The position numbers and the translations under genes were made by a program. The notes beneath the pieces are model-generated. The model saw only the letters and a program-made list of their open reading frames with translations. It was not told the DNA's origin and made no database searches. Of a DNA stretch of 37,493 bases, positions 20,031 to 28,613 are shown in pieces; positions within the stretch are counted from its first letter, which is position 1; each line of letters opens with the position of its first letter. This DNA comes from a virus: IMG/VR virus record IMGVR_UViG_3300033571_005366, positions 1 to 37,493 of that record. One strand, written 5' to 3'.

Positions 20031-20834
20031 TTAATCCTTCATGTAGTTGAGTTTTTCCTGTGCTGCCCAAGGCACCAGGCTTGAAATGTTTTCGATTGTC
20101 ATGTTCAGCTTTGGGCAGTGAACAAATTTAGCAGCATTTTGCCTTCGATCAATACAGGCTGTGCAAGCATGGACATAATCAACATTGTGAGCTTTGTCTG
20201 ACTTTTCCTGCCAAACTCCATCAATCTTTTCATACCTTCCTTGGTCGTGTGGAACTTGATTTTCTTCAAGGTATTGCCAAATCTCAGCATGAGTCCAATC
20301 CCTGAGAGGAAAAAGCATGGTAGCCATATTTGGCAGAACCCTAGCCTCAATCCTGGTTCCAGCGTCACCACCTAGAATTGGGTCAGAATCGCACCTCTTA
20401 TGGCCAATCCAAAGACCAGTAAAGTGTGGAACTTGAAGGTTTACTTGCTTTGGTCTATGAAGAATGTCCAGTGAGCAGGCCCAAGGCTTTCCTTCAACTG
20501 GTTCAACAATTCCTGTTGGGCAGGTCAAGGTTGTTGAGTTGATTTGGTAAAGGTTCTGAACCTCAAATTCATCATCAGTCTGTTGAAACGCTGATTCTTG
20601 AGGATGCCAAGAGTAAACCAAGAGGTTCCAATCCCTAATCAGTTGATCGTGGAACTCGTACTTTGAAGGTTGATAAGGCTCTCTAAAGAAGATCAAGGGC
20701 AGATTGATGCCCATACTTCTCATAATGTGAAGCAGTGCCATGCTATCCTTTCCACCTGACCAACAGATCAGGCTTTGAGGATGCAATCTAAGCCCTGATT
20801 CAATCAGGGCCTTAGTCTTGGCAAGTTTAGTCAT
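20031..20834 (-). CDS. PAPS reductase-family PP-loop protein
   Basis: This 267-residue protein has the PP-loop LICWSGGKDSMALLHIM at about residues 22-38, as in phosphoadenosine-phosphosulfate reductase (CysH) and DndC-type enzymes. The arginine-bearing WIGHKRCDSDP and FPLRDWTHAEIWQYL also fit the family. Cysteines occur at HACTACIDRR and FVHCPKL. The enzyme could reduce activated sulfate, or use an adenylylated intermediate in sulfur transfer. It sits between virion genes with a TAATG overlap to the preceding gene. That arrangement makes it an auxiliary gene carried in the late operon; its real substrate is unknown. Confidence 0.85.
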   Translation of the reverse strand: MTKLAKTKALIESGLRLHPQSLICWSGGKDSMALLHIMRSMGINLPLIFFREPYQPSKYEFHDQLIRDWNLLVYSWHPQESAFQQTDDEFEVQNLYQINSTTLTCPTGIVEPVEGKPWACSLDILHRPKQVNLQVPHFTGLWIGHKRCDSDPILGGDAGTRIEARVLPNMATMLFPLRDWTHAEIWQYLEENQVPHDQGRYEKIDGVWQEKSDKAHNVDYVHACTACIDRRQNAAKFVHCPKLNMTIENISSLVPWAAQEKLNYMKD

Positions 20835-21628
20835 TAAATAAGGGCTGCTCCTGCAATAGTTCCAACCATTCCCATTCCTGCGCCAATCATTGCTGTTTTA
20901 TTAGCAGAAGATGCAGCAGCGGCTTGAGTTGCTGCCATTTGGTTTTGGCCGGCAATATCTGCTGCCATTTGGCTCTCAGGCTGGAACTGACGACCTGCCA
21001 TCAAGCCACCAGATTGACCAATTGTTCCACTAAGGGTTTGCAGGGTAGTTGGAGCGTAAACCGTGCTGTAATACTGAGGAACGCCAGAGGCTTCCATTTG
21101 TGCGGCAATGTTCTGAGCCTGCGACAATCGTTGCTGCTCACGCATCTGGCCAAGGTTGTATTGGTTGAGAATTTCTGAACCAATTGCCCTGTTGCTTGTT
21201 CCCATGCCACGGGAAGCGTACGCAGCCCTGGCTTGTTGCTGGGCAATACGCTGTTCCTCTGGGCTGAGTTGACTGCCAAGAGCAAGACCTTGCTCAGCCT
21301 GACGCTGCAAGCCTTGAAGTAAAGCCTGCGATCCTGCTGCTTCACGGAAACCTTGCACAAACCCAGGCATTTGAGCCTGCTGCATGGCAATGTTCTGGTC
21401 TGACAACTGACGCTGAAGATCAATGATAGGCTGGGACTGCTGCCCGTAAATGTCAGTCATTCCCCTGGCGGCTTGGCCCAATTGGGAGATGTTAAGCTCA
21501 GTAAACTGAGGCTGGAACTGCCGTTCTGCTGCCAAAACGCGAGGCATCAGCTTGATCTGAGTCTTTAGAGCATCGCCCATGATACTACCGTATGTTGGGG
21601 CTTTAGGGGTATTAACATTTGTTCCCAT
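20834..21628 (-). CDS. Virion structural/internal protein, 264 aa
   Basis: The N-terminal region (MGTNVNTPKAPTYGSIMGDAL, LPxxxAAERQFQPQFTELN-like) and the Gln/Ala-rich helical body resemble internal virion proteins of short-tailed phages. A Gly/Ala-rich hydrophobic C-terminus (MIGAGMGMVGTIAGAALI) could insert into membranes. It overlaps the PAPS-reductase gene by one base (TAATG). The role in DNA ejection is inferred. Confidence 0.72.
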   Translation of the reverse strand: MGTNVNTPKAPTYGSIMGDALKTQIKLMPRVLAAERQFQPQFTELNISQLGQAARGMTDIYGQQSQPIIDLQRQLSDQNIAMQQAQMPGFVQGFREAAGSQALLQGLQRQAEQGLALGSQLSPEEQRIAQQQARAAYASRGMGTSNRAIGSEILNQYNLGQMREQQRLSQAQNIAAQMEASGVPQYYSTVYAPTTLQTLSGTIGQSGGLMAGRQFQPESQMAADIAGQNQMAATQAAAASSANKTAMIGAGMGMVGTIAGAALI

Positions 21629-21633
21629 GATTT

Positions 21634-21966
21634 TTACTTGTTAAGTTTAGAAAAGAATTGTTTTGAGTCGTAGCACCTAAAGCTATCTTGCCCATGTCTT
21701 TGGAATACTAGCTTATCCATTGGCTCAGGGCAATGCTTAACCATATCGGAAAGATCGCCTGCTGCCAAATGCACAAACCAAGCGTTAGGTTTCTCTGCAA
21801 AGAAGTCTGGAAACTCACCATCCCAAAGACACTTCCTGATGAGGAAAAAGCACTTCTGTGAGCTATAAACAATCCCACAGTTAAGATAGGAACCAATGAG
21901 GCTTTCAATGCTCTCTGAATCAGGGAAGCATTGCAGCCATAAAGATGCCTTTTGCCAGGGAAGCAT
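21634..21966 (-). CDS. Conserved-context hypothetical protein, 110 aa
   Basis: The ATG at 21966 overlaps the fibre gene stop as TAATG. The product, with LIGSYLNCGIVYSSQKCFF, AWFVHLAAGDLSDMV and LVFQRHGQDSFRCYD, looks like a compact alpha/beta domain. Proteins of about this size often precede internal virion genes in short-tailed phages. I do not know its function; a GNAT-like fold is possible but unproven. Confidence 0.65.
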   Translation of the reverse strand: MLPWQKASLWLQCFPDSESIESLIGSYLNCGIVYSSQKCFFLIRKCLWDGEFPDFFAEKPNAWFVHLAAGDLSDMVKHCPEPMDKLVFQRHGQDSFRCYDSKQFFSKLNK

Positions 21967-23270
21967 TACCAAATAGCTTGGAAGTGAAATTCTCCAGTTG
22001 TTGAGGTGTTGTCGCCAGCAGTTGTTCCAGAGTAGAACATGAAATTATTCACAGTCTTCATCAATGAAGCTGACAATGAGCTTCCAATGTTATTGATTTG
22101 AGGCGTGATAAACTGGTTGCCAGAAGTAAACTTTGCCGCAGCAAAAGTCACAATGTAGTCATTTGCTGCTGCTGGTTTATTCGTGAAGTTCACGGCAATG
22201 CACCGCTGGTCGTTTCGACCATAAGCAGAGTAAACATTGTTGCTTCCAAGCAACGAATGCTGATACCAGTTAACGGTTCCGCTGGCAGAAGATGTTGATG
22301 CGGTTACAACCGTGAAGGTTGTTGAGCTTGGAACAGTGGCAACTGCATACCAACCCGCTGAAAATGTTCCAACGGTGCTAAGCCAAACAACATCATTTAC
22401 ACGGAAATTATGCGAAGAACCTGTTGTGATTGTTGCAGTTGTACTGCCAGACCTGCTTAAAGTCCCGCTTACCGTAGTAAATGCAGCGTCAATGTTGCCC
22501 CAAGCCCTAACAATTGCACCAGAAACGCTCCTGAGCTTGTTAGAATCGGAAGAATCCTTAGCCAGAAACTCGTCACCTGAGCCTTGTTCGATGGTCTTGG
22601 TTTGTACTGCAATGTCGCCCTGGATGGTTCCAGCCAAGGTTGATTGAACCGTTGCAGTGCGCTCATACCAGGAGATATTGCCAGATGTTGCCCCACTGTC
22701 CGCAACGGTAATGACAAAGGTGTTCGTTGTTACGCTAGAAACAGCGTAAGAACCACTCAAAGCGGTATTGTTTTCAATGACAAACCAACGGGTGTTGCCA
22801 TTGCTCAGTCCGTGACCATTTGAGGTTACAGTGAGCGTAGTAGTCGTTCTGCTGTATAGTCCAGTGACAGCAGCAGTGCCAATAGTGGAATTGTTGTTAA
22901 AGGCAGCAATTCCTCCAACTGTCATTGCAGCGTTAACGGTTGCGGTATCTGTGGAAGCATCTCCAAGCGTGGTGTTGCCGTTAACCGTTAAATTGGTTCC
23001 GATTGTAGCGGTTCCAGTAGTGGAAAAATCAACTGCCGTTGTTCCGCTAGGAAGACCAGCGGCAAGATTGGTCACGCTCACCTTCTTAACTGATCCAGCA
23101 CTAATGTCATTGATGAGAATCTCATCTTGGCCCTCAATGCCAGTGGTCAGGTTAGACCTTGCTCCGATAAAGTCAGGAAGCGGAGTAGCGTCAACAACAT
23201 GGTTAGTAAGCGCAGATGCTGTAAGAACCTGACCAGTAGTGAAGGATTGAGTAGATTGGAGAGTTGCCAT
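21966..23270 (-). CDS. Tail fibre-like protein with two Ig-like beta modules
   Basis: This 434-residue protein has an N-terminal attachment-type segment (QSFTTGQVLTASALTNHVV), then a Thr/Val-rich beta repeat region (about 80-135). Two beta modules follow (about 139-203 and 271-337), each beginning SR-x-x-x-T and containing an SG-x-Y-x-V core. The C-terminal domain (about 340-434) may bind the receptor. The same module occurs in the protein at 23273-25135. It is probably a short fibre on the tail hub. Confidence 0.72.
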   Translation of the reverse strand: MATLQSTQSFTTGQVLTASALTNHVVDATPLPDFIGARSNLTTGIEGQDEILINDISAGSVKKVSVTNLAAGLPSGTTAVDFSTTGTATIGTNLTVNGNTTLGDASTDTATVNAAMTVGGIAAFNNNSTIGTAAVTGLYSRTTTTLTVTSNGHGLSNGNTRWFVIENNTALSGSYAVSSVTTNTFVITVADSGATSGNISWYERTATVQSTLAGTIQGDIAVQTKTIEQGSGDEFLAKDSSDSNKLRSVSGAIVRAWGNIDAAFTTVSGTLSRSGSTTATITTGSSHNFRVNDVVWLSTVGTFSAGWYAVATVPSSTTFTVVTASTSSASGTVNWYQHSLLGSNNVYSAYGRNDQRCIAVNFTNKPAAANDYIVTFAAAKFTSGNQFITPQINNIGSSLSASLMKTVNNFMFYSGTTAGDNTSTTGEFHFQAIW

Positions 23271-23272
23271 GA

Positions 23273-25135
23273 TTATTCAGAAGATACAAAGTTGCGTCCA
23301 GCGATTACACCGTCAACAGTTAAGCCACGAATTGTTGGCCTTCCAGAGTTAACTTGAAACTTAATGTCAATTGCATAAGCACGATGGGCAATCTTTGCCC
23401 TAATGCTCTTTTCCTCAACGGAATTGCTGTTAACAGTGAGAAGCTTAGTTGACTGGTCTGGATTGTAGCTAAGTGCGGAAATATCAATCGAGGATGATCC
23501 GTCAAGGATTCCATCAACCTGCAAGCCGCTGAACCGTTTTTGGTCTAGTGACTTGAAGGTGTAACGCCTGGTAATCAACTGACCGTCCACATTCGCTGTT
23601 GCTGCTCCTTCGGTAAATGTGCAGGTCACAGGATCGCCAAGCTGACCAGTGCCAAGAATAGGCGTTCCGCTTCCATCATTAACAGAGTCCTTGGCAGCAG
23701 ATTCGCACAGGAAGAAGTGACTAAGGCAAATAGCATACATCTGCCGCTTATTCTCAAAGGTTGCTTGCAGGAACAGTTTCGGGCTAAATGCCGTTGGGTA
23801 AATGTCAATAGACTCCCAAGCCTTATTAAGCAGGGAATATACTAGAACAGCGTTGTTTGTAGTGTCTGAGTCAAGCGGAACCGAGATGTAGTAACGGTTA
23901 TTGAAGAATAAACCGCAGGATGCCGAAACATAATTGGTATTGATCCTCTCGATAATGTCGCTGATTCCATCGGAAAGCGGCATTTGATCACCAACCAGCT
24001 TGAGATCAAGCGCAGTGTTGAGTTGGTAAACGCCACGATCTGACAGGAAAAATACGCTTTGGCCTGCAACTTGAATAGTTCTCCTAGCAGAGCAACCAAA
24101 CTGAGTTGTCAGAGTGTTAATCTCTGAAGAAGTATCAATTCCTCTGTCAATCGTTGTCGTGGTAATCGCAGGAGGTGGAAGGAAAGCATAGTAAATGCTG
24201 TTCCTCTTGAAAATAAGGAAGCTGTTCTCTTGATACGGGGTAAACCCTACGATGTAATCATTGTCCCCTTGGTTAATCTTGAATTGGTCAAGACTCACAT
24301 CAAAGACATTTGATTCATAGTAGTTTGATGCTGCAATCTCGTCCCTGCTTACGCAAAGGACAATGCGACCTTGGAAATACAGCCCAAAGTCTGCCGGCGG
24401 CATACAAACCGAATCTCCGCCTTGGAGGTAAGGGTATTGAGTTGCTGTTGCCTGCTCAACTACGCTAACCGTGCTTCCATCAAACACCAACGGAGCTTTA
24501 GCCTTAACAGCGGTGAAGGTCGTATGGCTTTTGTTTCCAAATCCGCTTGTCGTATAGGTCAGAACCGTTGTACTGGTAACCGTGACCACATAGGAACCAC
24601 TCAAGTCCTGATGGCCAGGGACATAAATAATCATCTCGTCCCCTGTCACATAGCCGTGGGGATTCGTGAAGGTTGCGGTGACTGTGCTTCCCGTTCTACT
24701 AACAGCAGGTGATCCAGTGACGGTTACCTCGGTGTTCCTGCTGTAGCCTCGCAGGATATAAACCTTGTTTTCAGCTTGGAAGCAATCAACTGGATCAGTT
24801 GTCGAGATCGTCCTTCCAGTAGGGAAGTTAATCTTGGAAGAAGTAAGCTTCGTTCCTGTGGTATAGGTGTAAAGCCCGTCAGTTGACACCAGAACGATTT
24901 GCTGCGTTCCGTCAGTCTTGGTGTATTCGCAACCTCCAAGGATTTGAACATTGCCTGTTACTAGGCTTGGAACAGTCAAATCAGTACAACCAGAACGAAC
25001 TTTAGCCTCTCCACGATCAAAGCGGAAGTTTTGAGCATACCTAGCAACACCAGCAGAAAGAATCGTAGGGTTTTCTCGGCTGTTAAAACCGATAAATCCC
25101 TGCTCTCCGTCAATCTGGAATGGTAGGTTTGCCAT
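23273..25135 (-). CDS. Tail tubular protein B-like / tail hub beta-propeller protein
   Basis: This 620-residue protein opens with GEQGFIGFNSRENPTILSAG and LSAGVARYAQNFRFDRGEAK, a pattern I associate with short-tail nozzle or stabilisation proteins. It continues with propeller-like strands (VYILRGYS, FLIFKRNSIYYAF, VFFLSDRGVYQL). A beta module at about residues 145-200 is inserted into the propeller and resembles the modules of the next gene. It would form the distal tube of a podovirus tail. It starts at a TAATG overlap with the endolysin gene. Confidence 0.78.
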   Translation of the reverse strand: MANLPFQIDGEQGFIGFNSRENPTILSAGVARYAQNFRFDRGEAKVRSGCTDLTVPSLVTGNVQILGGCEYTKTDGTQQIVLVSTDGLYTYTTGTKLTSSKINFPTGRTISTTDPVDCFQAENKVYILRGYSRNTEVTVTGSPAVSRTGSTVTATFTNPHGYVTGDEMIIYVPGHQDLSGSYVVTVTSTTVLTYTTSGFGNKSHTTFTAVKAKAPLVFDGSTVSVVEQATATQYPYLQGGDSVCMPPADFGLYFQGRIVLCVSRDEIAASNYYESNVFDVSLDQFKINQGDNDYIVGFTPYQENSFLIFKRNSIYYAFLPPPAITTTTIDRGIDTSSEINTLTTQFGCSARRTIQVAGQSVFFLSDRGVYQLNTALDLKLVGDQMPLSDGISDIIERINTNYVSASCGLFFNNRYYISVPLDSDTTNNAVLVYSLLNKAWESIDIYPTAFSPKLFLQATFENKRQMYAICLSHFFLCESAAKDSVNDGSGTPILGTGQLGDPVTCTFTEGAATANVDGQLITRRYTFKSLDQKRFSGLQVDGILDGSSSIDISALSYNPDQSTKLLTVNSNSVEEKSIRAKIAHRAYAIDIKFQVNSGRPTIRGLTVDGVIAGRNFVSSE

Positions 25136-25614
25136 TAAACTAGTTTATTTACATCAAAGTTAACTGCTTCCATCTTTGCCCGCAACTCAGCCAAGGTCTT
25201 CCCAAAGGTGACTTGGAAGTGTGGGGTATCCTTAAACTTAACCCAAGTTCCACCCCACTCAATACCGTGTTTTGCTGCTATTTTACCAATCTCAGCGTAA
25301 AGCTTGTCTGCTTGAGCTGGGCTTGCCTCATCGAGATACTTGCCAGCCTTGAATAGCCCAAGGTCAATGGCTAGCCCGTAGTTGTGCCAAGAACTTCCTG
25401 GCTTAGCGTTCGTCACGATTGGCCCAGGCTTAGTCCGTCCTTGAGCGTATAACGCTGCCTGAGCCTGCCAAGACCTCAAACCGCTGATTATCTCCACAGA
25501 CACCCCTTGAGTGGCTAGAAACGCTTCTGTGGCGCAAAGAAACGGCTCAAAAGCCTTCTGAGCCTTCTTGTTTAGGCTACCAAGGTTTTCAATGGTTCTT
25601 TTCGTCCTTGGCAT
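25135..25614 (-). CDS. Endolysin, M15-family D-Ala-D-Ala-type peptidase
   Basis: The 159-residue protein has the M15 signature GSSWHNYGLAIDLGLF (zinc His and Asp) and the downstream TPHFQVTFG (zinc His), with GIEWGGTW between them. It would cleave peptide cross-links or stem peptides of peptidoglycan. There is no signal peptide, so it needs a holin. I take the ATG at 25614; a TTG at 25623 is also in frame. It follows three tiny membrane proteins. Confidence 0.88.
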   Translation of the reverse strand: MPRTKRTIENLGSLNKKAQKAFEPFLCATEAFLATQGVSVEIISGLRSWQAQAALYAQGRTKPGPIVTNAKPGSSWHNYGLAIDLGLFKAGKYLDEASPAQADKLYAEIGKIAAKHGIEWGGTWVKFKDTPHFQVTFGKTLAELRAKMEAVNFDVNKLV

Positions 25615-25696
25615 TGGGGTCAATTAAGTGGAAAACGGAGCAAACAAACAACAGCAAACCAAGGAACTCAAAAACGGCAAGCAGAAGTGCTGCCAT
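25589..25696 (-). CDS. Tiny membrane protein, 35 aa (lysis cassette)
   Basis: One transmembrane helix, ALLLAVFEFLGLLLFVCSVF, is followed by a polar tail (DPNAKDEKNH). The ATG at 25696 lies 1 bp after the preceding stop. The end overlaps the endolysin start by 26 bp in another frame. Size and place suggest a holin partner, antiholin or release factor. Confidence 0.55.
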   Translation of the reverse strand: MAALLLAVFEFLGLLLFVCSVFHLIDPNAKDEKNH

Positions 25697-25697
25697 T

Positions 25698-25868
25698 TTA
25701 CTTGTCCTTGGCAGCAATCAGGCCCAAGCCAGCAAGGATTGCGGTAACCTGAGCGACAGGTTCAACGAGTCCAGGAACCCAAAAGGTTGCGACAACGGAA
25801 AGAATGGAGGCAATGCCACCAAGGGTAGTCTTCCAGTTCGATTTAGCGTTAAGTAGGAACTTGCTCAT
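25698..25868 (-). CDS. Holin-like membrane protein, 56 aa
   Basis: The ATG at 25868 overlaps the preceding TGA as ATGA. The sequence NAKSNWKTTLGGIASILSVV and VAQVTAILAGLGLIAAKDK gives two hydrophobic helices, a pattern common in small phage holin-like proteins. It sits directly before the 35-residue membrane protein and the endolysin. A pore-forming role is inferred. Confidence 0.72.
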   Translation of the reverse strand: MSKFLLNAKSNWKTTLGGIASILSVVATFWVPGLVEPVAQVTAILAGLGLIAAKDK

Positions 25869-26032
25869 TTTCGTAAGTTTTTGATTGCAGACAGACAACC
25901 TAGAACACCAGCGAACAGGCCAACTGTCATTGAAGCTAGTTTAAGCCACATTTCAATGTCGGCAAGACTCAAGGCAGCACCAAGAAGGGCGGCAATGGAA
26001 CCAATGAAAGGTTGGTGATCGTGATTGTTCAT
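25865..26032 (-). CDS. Small membrane protein, 55 aa, second holin candidate
   Basis: The start overlaps the fibre gene stop as TAATG. Two hydrophobic segments (FIGSIAALLGAALSL and LASMTVGLFAGVLGCLSAI) are separated by a short polar turn (ADIEMWLK), followed by a basic tail. It is translationally coupled to the next membrane protein. One of the two may be the holin and the other an antiholin. Confidence 0.68.
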   Translation of the reverse strand: MNNHDHQPFIGSIAALLGAALSLADIEMWLKLASMTVGLFAGVLGCLSAIKNLRK

Positions 26033-26922
26033 TACCACCAGTTAATTGGAGTTGTTGGGAAGGTCACATTTGTGCCTGCCGTATGGGAGGAAAGATTAGT
26101 TGCAGAAGTTGCACTGAGGTTACCAGCACCCCCTTGAATTACACCAATGCGGCAAGTTCCGTTGTTGGTTGAAATCGTTCCACTGTTTGCGTAAACACTT
26201 CCAGTTGGCGTGTTTGTGACAATCGTGGCCGTGTTAGTTGAAACGACTGAATCATTGCTTGTCACCGTTCCGAAGTTGCTAATAATCGAGCCAGAGTTAA
26301 TTGTGACTACACCACCGTTATAAGTAAGTGTGAAGCCACTATGAACAGTGGCAATCGTTCCATAATTGTTATCAATGCTGGCGTACAGATTGGTCACAGT
26401 GTAACCTGCTGGAATATCAGCAATTTGGTACTCGTTGACAGTGCTACCACCATTGTAACGAGTTGAAATTGTGCCGTTGTTTGTGACAACATTTCCATAA
26501 TTGTCAACAATTAGTGAACCAGATTGGTTGTCGGTTACAGTTGCACCTGCTTGGTTAGAAGTGATAGTAGCACCGTTTTTATTATTGGTTACAGTTCCAA
26601 AATTAGCTGAAACAAATGCTCCAGACTCATTATCGTGTACTGTTCCTTGGTTGTCGCTAACTGTGCCTGAGTTTGATGTGACAACTCCTGATGGATTGTT
26701 TGTTACTGTCTTTGATGAGACATTGTTAGACAAAACGCCATTAACATAAAGTGTGGAATAGCTGAAATTGCTTGTTGAGCAAGTTTGGCCTGCATCAATA
26801 AAGCAATCATCAAACGAGCTTGGCGTGTAACCATTTGTTCCAGATCCACCAGAATTATCCCACCAGTTGTTGGTGTTGAAAGGGTCTTGGTCTGCTGCGG
26901 AGTCGTAGAAGTAAAGATTCAT
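26032..26922 (-). CDS. Beta-solenoid tail fibre/adhesin, Asn/Thr/Gly-rich
   Basis: After an N-terminal segment (MNLYFYDSAADQDPFNTNNW), about 180 residues consist of short repeats such as GTVTNN, GATITSN and GSIISN, spaced 7-12 residues apart. Such repeats build parallel beta-solenoids of fibres and tailspikes. Nothing suggests an enzyme active site. It is joined to both neighbours by TAATG overlaps. Receptor binding is inferred. Confidence 0.72.
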   Translation of the reverse strand: MNLYFYDSAADQDPFNTNNWWDNSGGSGTNGYTPSSFDDCFIDAGQTCSTSNFSYSTLYVNGVLSNNVSSKTVTNNPSGVVTSNSGTVSDNQGTVHDNESGAFVSANFGTVTNNKNGATITSNQAGATVTDNQSGSLIVDNYGNVVTNNGTISTRYNGGSTVNEYQIADIPAGYTVTNLYASIDNNYGTIATVHSGFTLTYNGGVVTINSGSIISNFGTVTSNDSVVSTNTATIVTNTPTGSVYANSGTISTNNGTCRIGVIQGGAGNLSATSATNLSSHTAGTNVTFPTTPINWW

Positions 26923-27389
26923 TATGCGAACTCAAGGTTAGAGGTGAGCAACCAAGCACTTCCGCTGTAATACAGTTTCAACCTTCTAACGCTGCCAGAG
27001 GCAACGGTTCCAGTGAAAGTCACGCCAGTTGGAACGGTGATGCTGCCCAGAGTAATCGTCCTAGCTCCACCGCTTGCGGTAAGTTGCACAGACATTTCCA
27101 TGCCAGCCACAGGGTTACTAGGAGCAGCAAGAGTAATGTTGCCAGTCATCGCAGCTTTCTGCGTGATGCCGTTGTTAAGGTTCAGCGTGACTGTTCCAGT
27201 GCCAGTGTTTCCGTAGTCATAGACTACATTCAGCAAAGAACGAACCGTTCCAGCGTTATCTGCCTCAATAATAGAAGCACCAGTGGAAGTCAGGGTAAAC
27301 TTCCTATCTGCTCCCGATTGAGTCCCGTAAAACAAGCCACCAGTGGCAGCGGTTGCAGCCGTAAGGCTTGCTAGAGTTGAGTTTGGCAT
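26922..27389 (-). CDS. Fibre-like structural protein, 155 aa
   Basis: This Thr/Gly/Ala-rich beta protein (TLASLTAATAATGGLFYG; GNITLAAPSNPVAGMEM; ITLGSITVPTG) resembles C-terminal fibre domains found in phages. It ends with a strand pair (LKLYYSGSAWLLTSNLEF). It lies within the fibre cluster and overlaps the next gene as TAATG. It is probably a virion surface protein. Confidence 0.68.
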   Translation of the reverse strand: MPNSTLASLTAATAATGGLFYGTQSGADRKFTLTSTGASIIEADNAGTVRSLLNVVYDYGNTGTGTVTLNLNNGITQKAAMTGNITLAAPSNPVAGMEMSVQLTASGGARTITLGSITVPTGVTFTGTVASGSVRRLKLYYSGSAWLLTSNLEFA

Positions 27390-27391
27390 GG

Positions 27392-27541
27392 TTAAGAGAT
27401 GATCAGTTTAGATGTTCCATCAGCAAGCAAGAGGAAGCTAGACCCATCTGCCAACAGCAGAAAGAAGTCAGTAACAGGAGGTGGAGGATTGCTCTTAACA
27501 ATTCCTCCACAATTCAAGGAAATGAAATTTCCAAGAATCAT
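27392..27541 (-). CDS. Small protein with LLLADGTS repeat, 49 aa
   Basis: The start overlaps the preceding TGA as ATGA. The product contains FLLLADGSSFLLLADGTSKL, a short beta repeat I have seen in small phage fibre-associated proteins. A Pro-rich stretch (NPPPPV) precedes it. It sits inside the fibre cluster. Function unknown. Confidence 0.6.
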   Translation of the reverse strand: MILGNFISLNCGGIVKSNPPPPVTDFFLLLADGSSFLLLADGTSKLIIS

Positions 27542-27954
27542 TTCTTTAAGATTTCATCTTTTCTAGCCTCAGTAATGATTCCAGAATTAACTAGGTCTGA
27601 CAGACCTTTTTGAACTCGGTCATCATCGCTCCAAACCTGACCAGGCCAAATTACCAAGGCACGATCCAGAAGCTTGATTTCTGGCAACTGACTGTCGAGG
27701 ATTCCAAGTTGTTCAGATGGCAGAAACTCAGCCCAAAACGCTGCGGATGTATCCCAAACCTTTCGTTGAAGTGCAGCAATCTCGGCAGGAGTCAGATCAC
27801 GAACAACCCATTTTCCGTCAATCCATTCTGGAGCGTGCTGCTTCTCTGGATCATAAGACGGAGGAACGGTTTCTTCCCATCCCTTGCGCTCAAGGTTTTC
27901 AATGATTTGCTCGTCAGATTCGGAGCGCAGCTCTTTGTTGTATGTTAGGAACAT
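27538..27954 (-). CDS. Probable fibre accessory or assembly protein, 138 aa
   Basis: I take the ATG at 27954, which overlaps the end of the lectin-like gene by 10 bp, rather than a longer frame. The product has a polar N-terminal half (KGWEETVPPSYDPEKQHAPE; IDGKWVVRDLTPAEIAALQ) and a helical C-terminal half. Its W-x-V-R-D-L-T-P-x-E motif is common in phage fibre chaperone-like proteins. The role is inferred from context. Confidence 0.6.
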   Translation of the reverse strand: MFLTYNKELRSESDEQIIENLERKGWEETVPPSYDPEKQHAPEWIDGKWVVRDLTPAEIAALQRKVWDTSAAFWAEFLPSEQLGILDSQLPEIKLLDRALVIWPGQVWSDDDRVQKGLSDLVNSGIITEARKDEILKK

Positions 27955-28613
27955 GGGATTTTGAATGAAAATGAAGCAGAGTGTTCTAGTCGTTTCAGAA
28001 CAGAATTTGAAGCAGCAGAATTTACGCAATAGATGGCAGCAATTTCACAGTTTGATGTGGCTAAACTTCTGCCACCTAGCAAGTCAACTGTTGAAGAACC
28101 AGCAAGCGAGTTAAACGATCCAAGGCTTACTGTTACCCCATTCTTTCTTGAAGAAAAGACATTTGATGAATCAAGCTTGGAAGAAAACACAGTCCAGCTA
28201 GTCATTGCCCCACCGCTTGAAAATCTGTAACCAGCAGAGTTTCCAACATAAATGTTTGCATCACTCCAATCAATCAATGGATGCGGCCCAGCAGTTGATG
28301 AAGAATTTCCAACAGGAAGCATAATGGTTCCTGTTTTCTTACATACAATTACAGTGATACTAAGATCAACCGAAACTCCTGTAAATGACAATGTTTTGCC
28401 AGTTGTAAAAACAACAGAAGGCAATCCATTTACCCCTGATGTTTTATAAGTAGGAGCGTTTGCGCTACTGTTTGTAGCGTTATTAGATGAGTCAGAACGA
28501 TTTGTCCAAGATGTAACTGGATCAGTGTTCGAGTATCCAGACAAAAATCTAGCATCAAAGGAAATGTCTGAGCCAAATCCCTTGGTGTTAATATGTCTGA
28601 TTCTCAGCCTCAT
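27945..28613 (-). CDS. Lectin/LamG-like receptor-binding protein, 222 aa
   Basis: The sequence follows a jelly-roll lectin pattern: LSGYSNTDPVTSWTNRSDSS, ATNSSANAPTYKTSGVNGLP, and VVFTTGKTLSFTG. This is typical of concanavalin A-like (LamG) domains. It probably binds a surface sugar of the host. It overlaps the preceding gene as TAATG. Confidence 0.7.
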   Translation of the reverse strand: MRLRIRHINTKGFGSDISFDARFLSGYSNTDPVTSWTNRSDSSNNATNSSANAPTYKTSGVNGLPSVVFTTGKTLSFTGVSVDLSITVIVCKKTGTIMLPVGNSSSTAGPHPLIDWSDANIYVGNSAGYRFSSGGAMTSWTVFSSKLDSSNVFSSRKNGVTVSLGSFNSLAGSSTVDLLGGRSLATSNCEIAAIYCVNSAASNSVLKRLEHSASFSFKIPCS

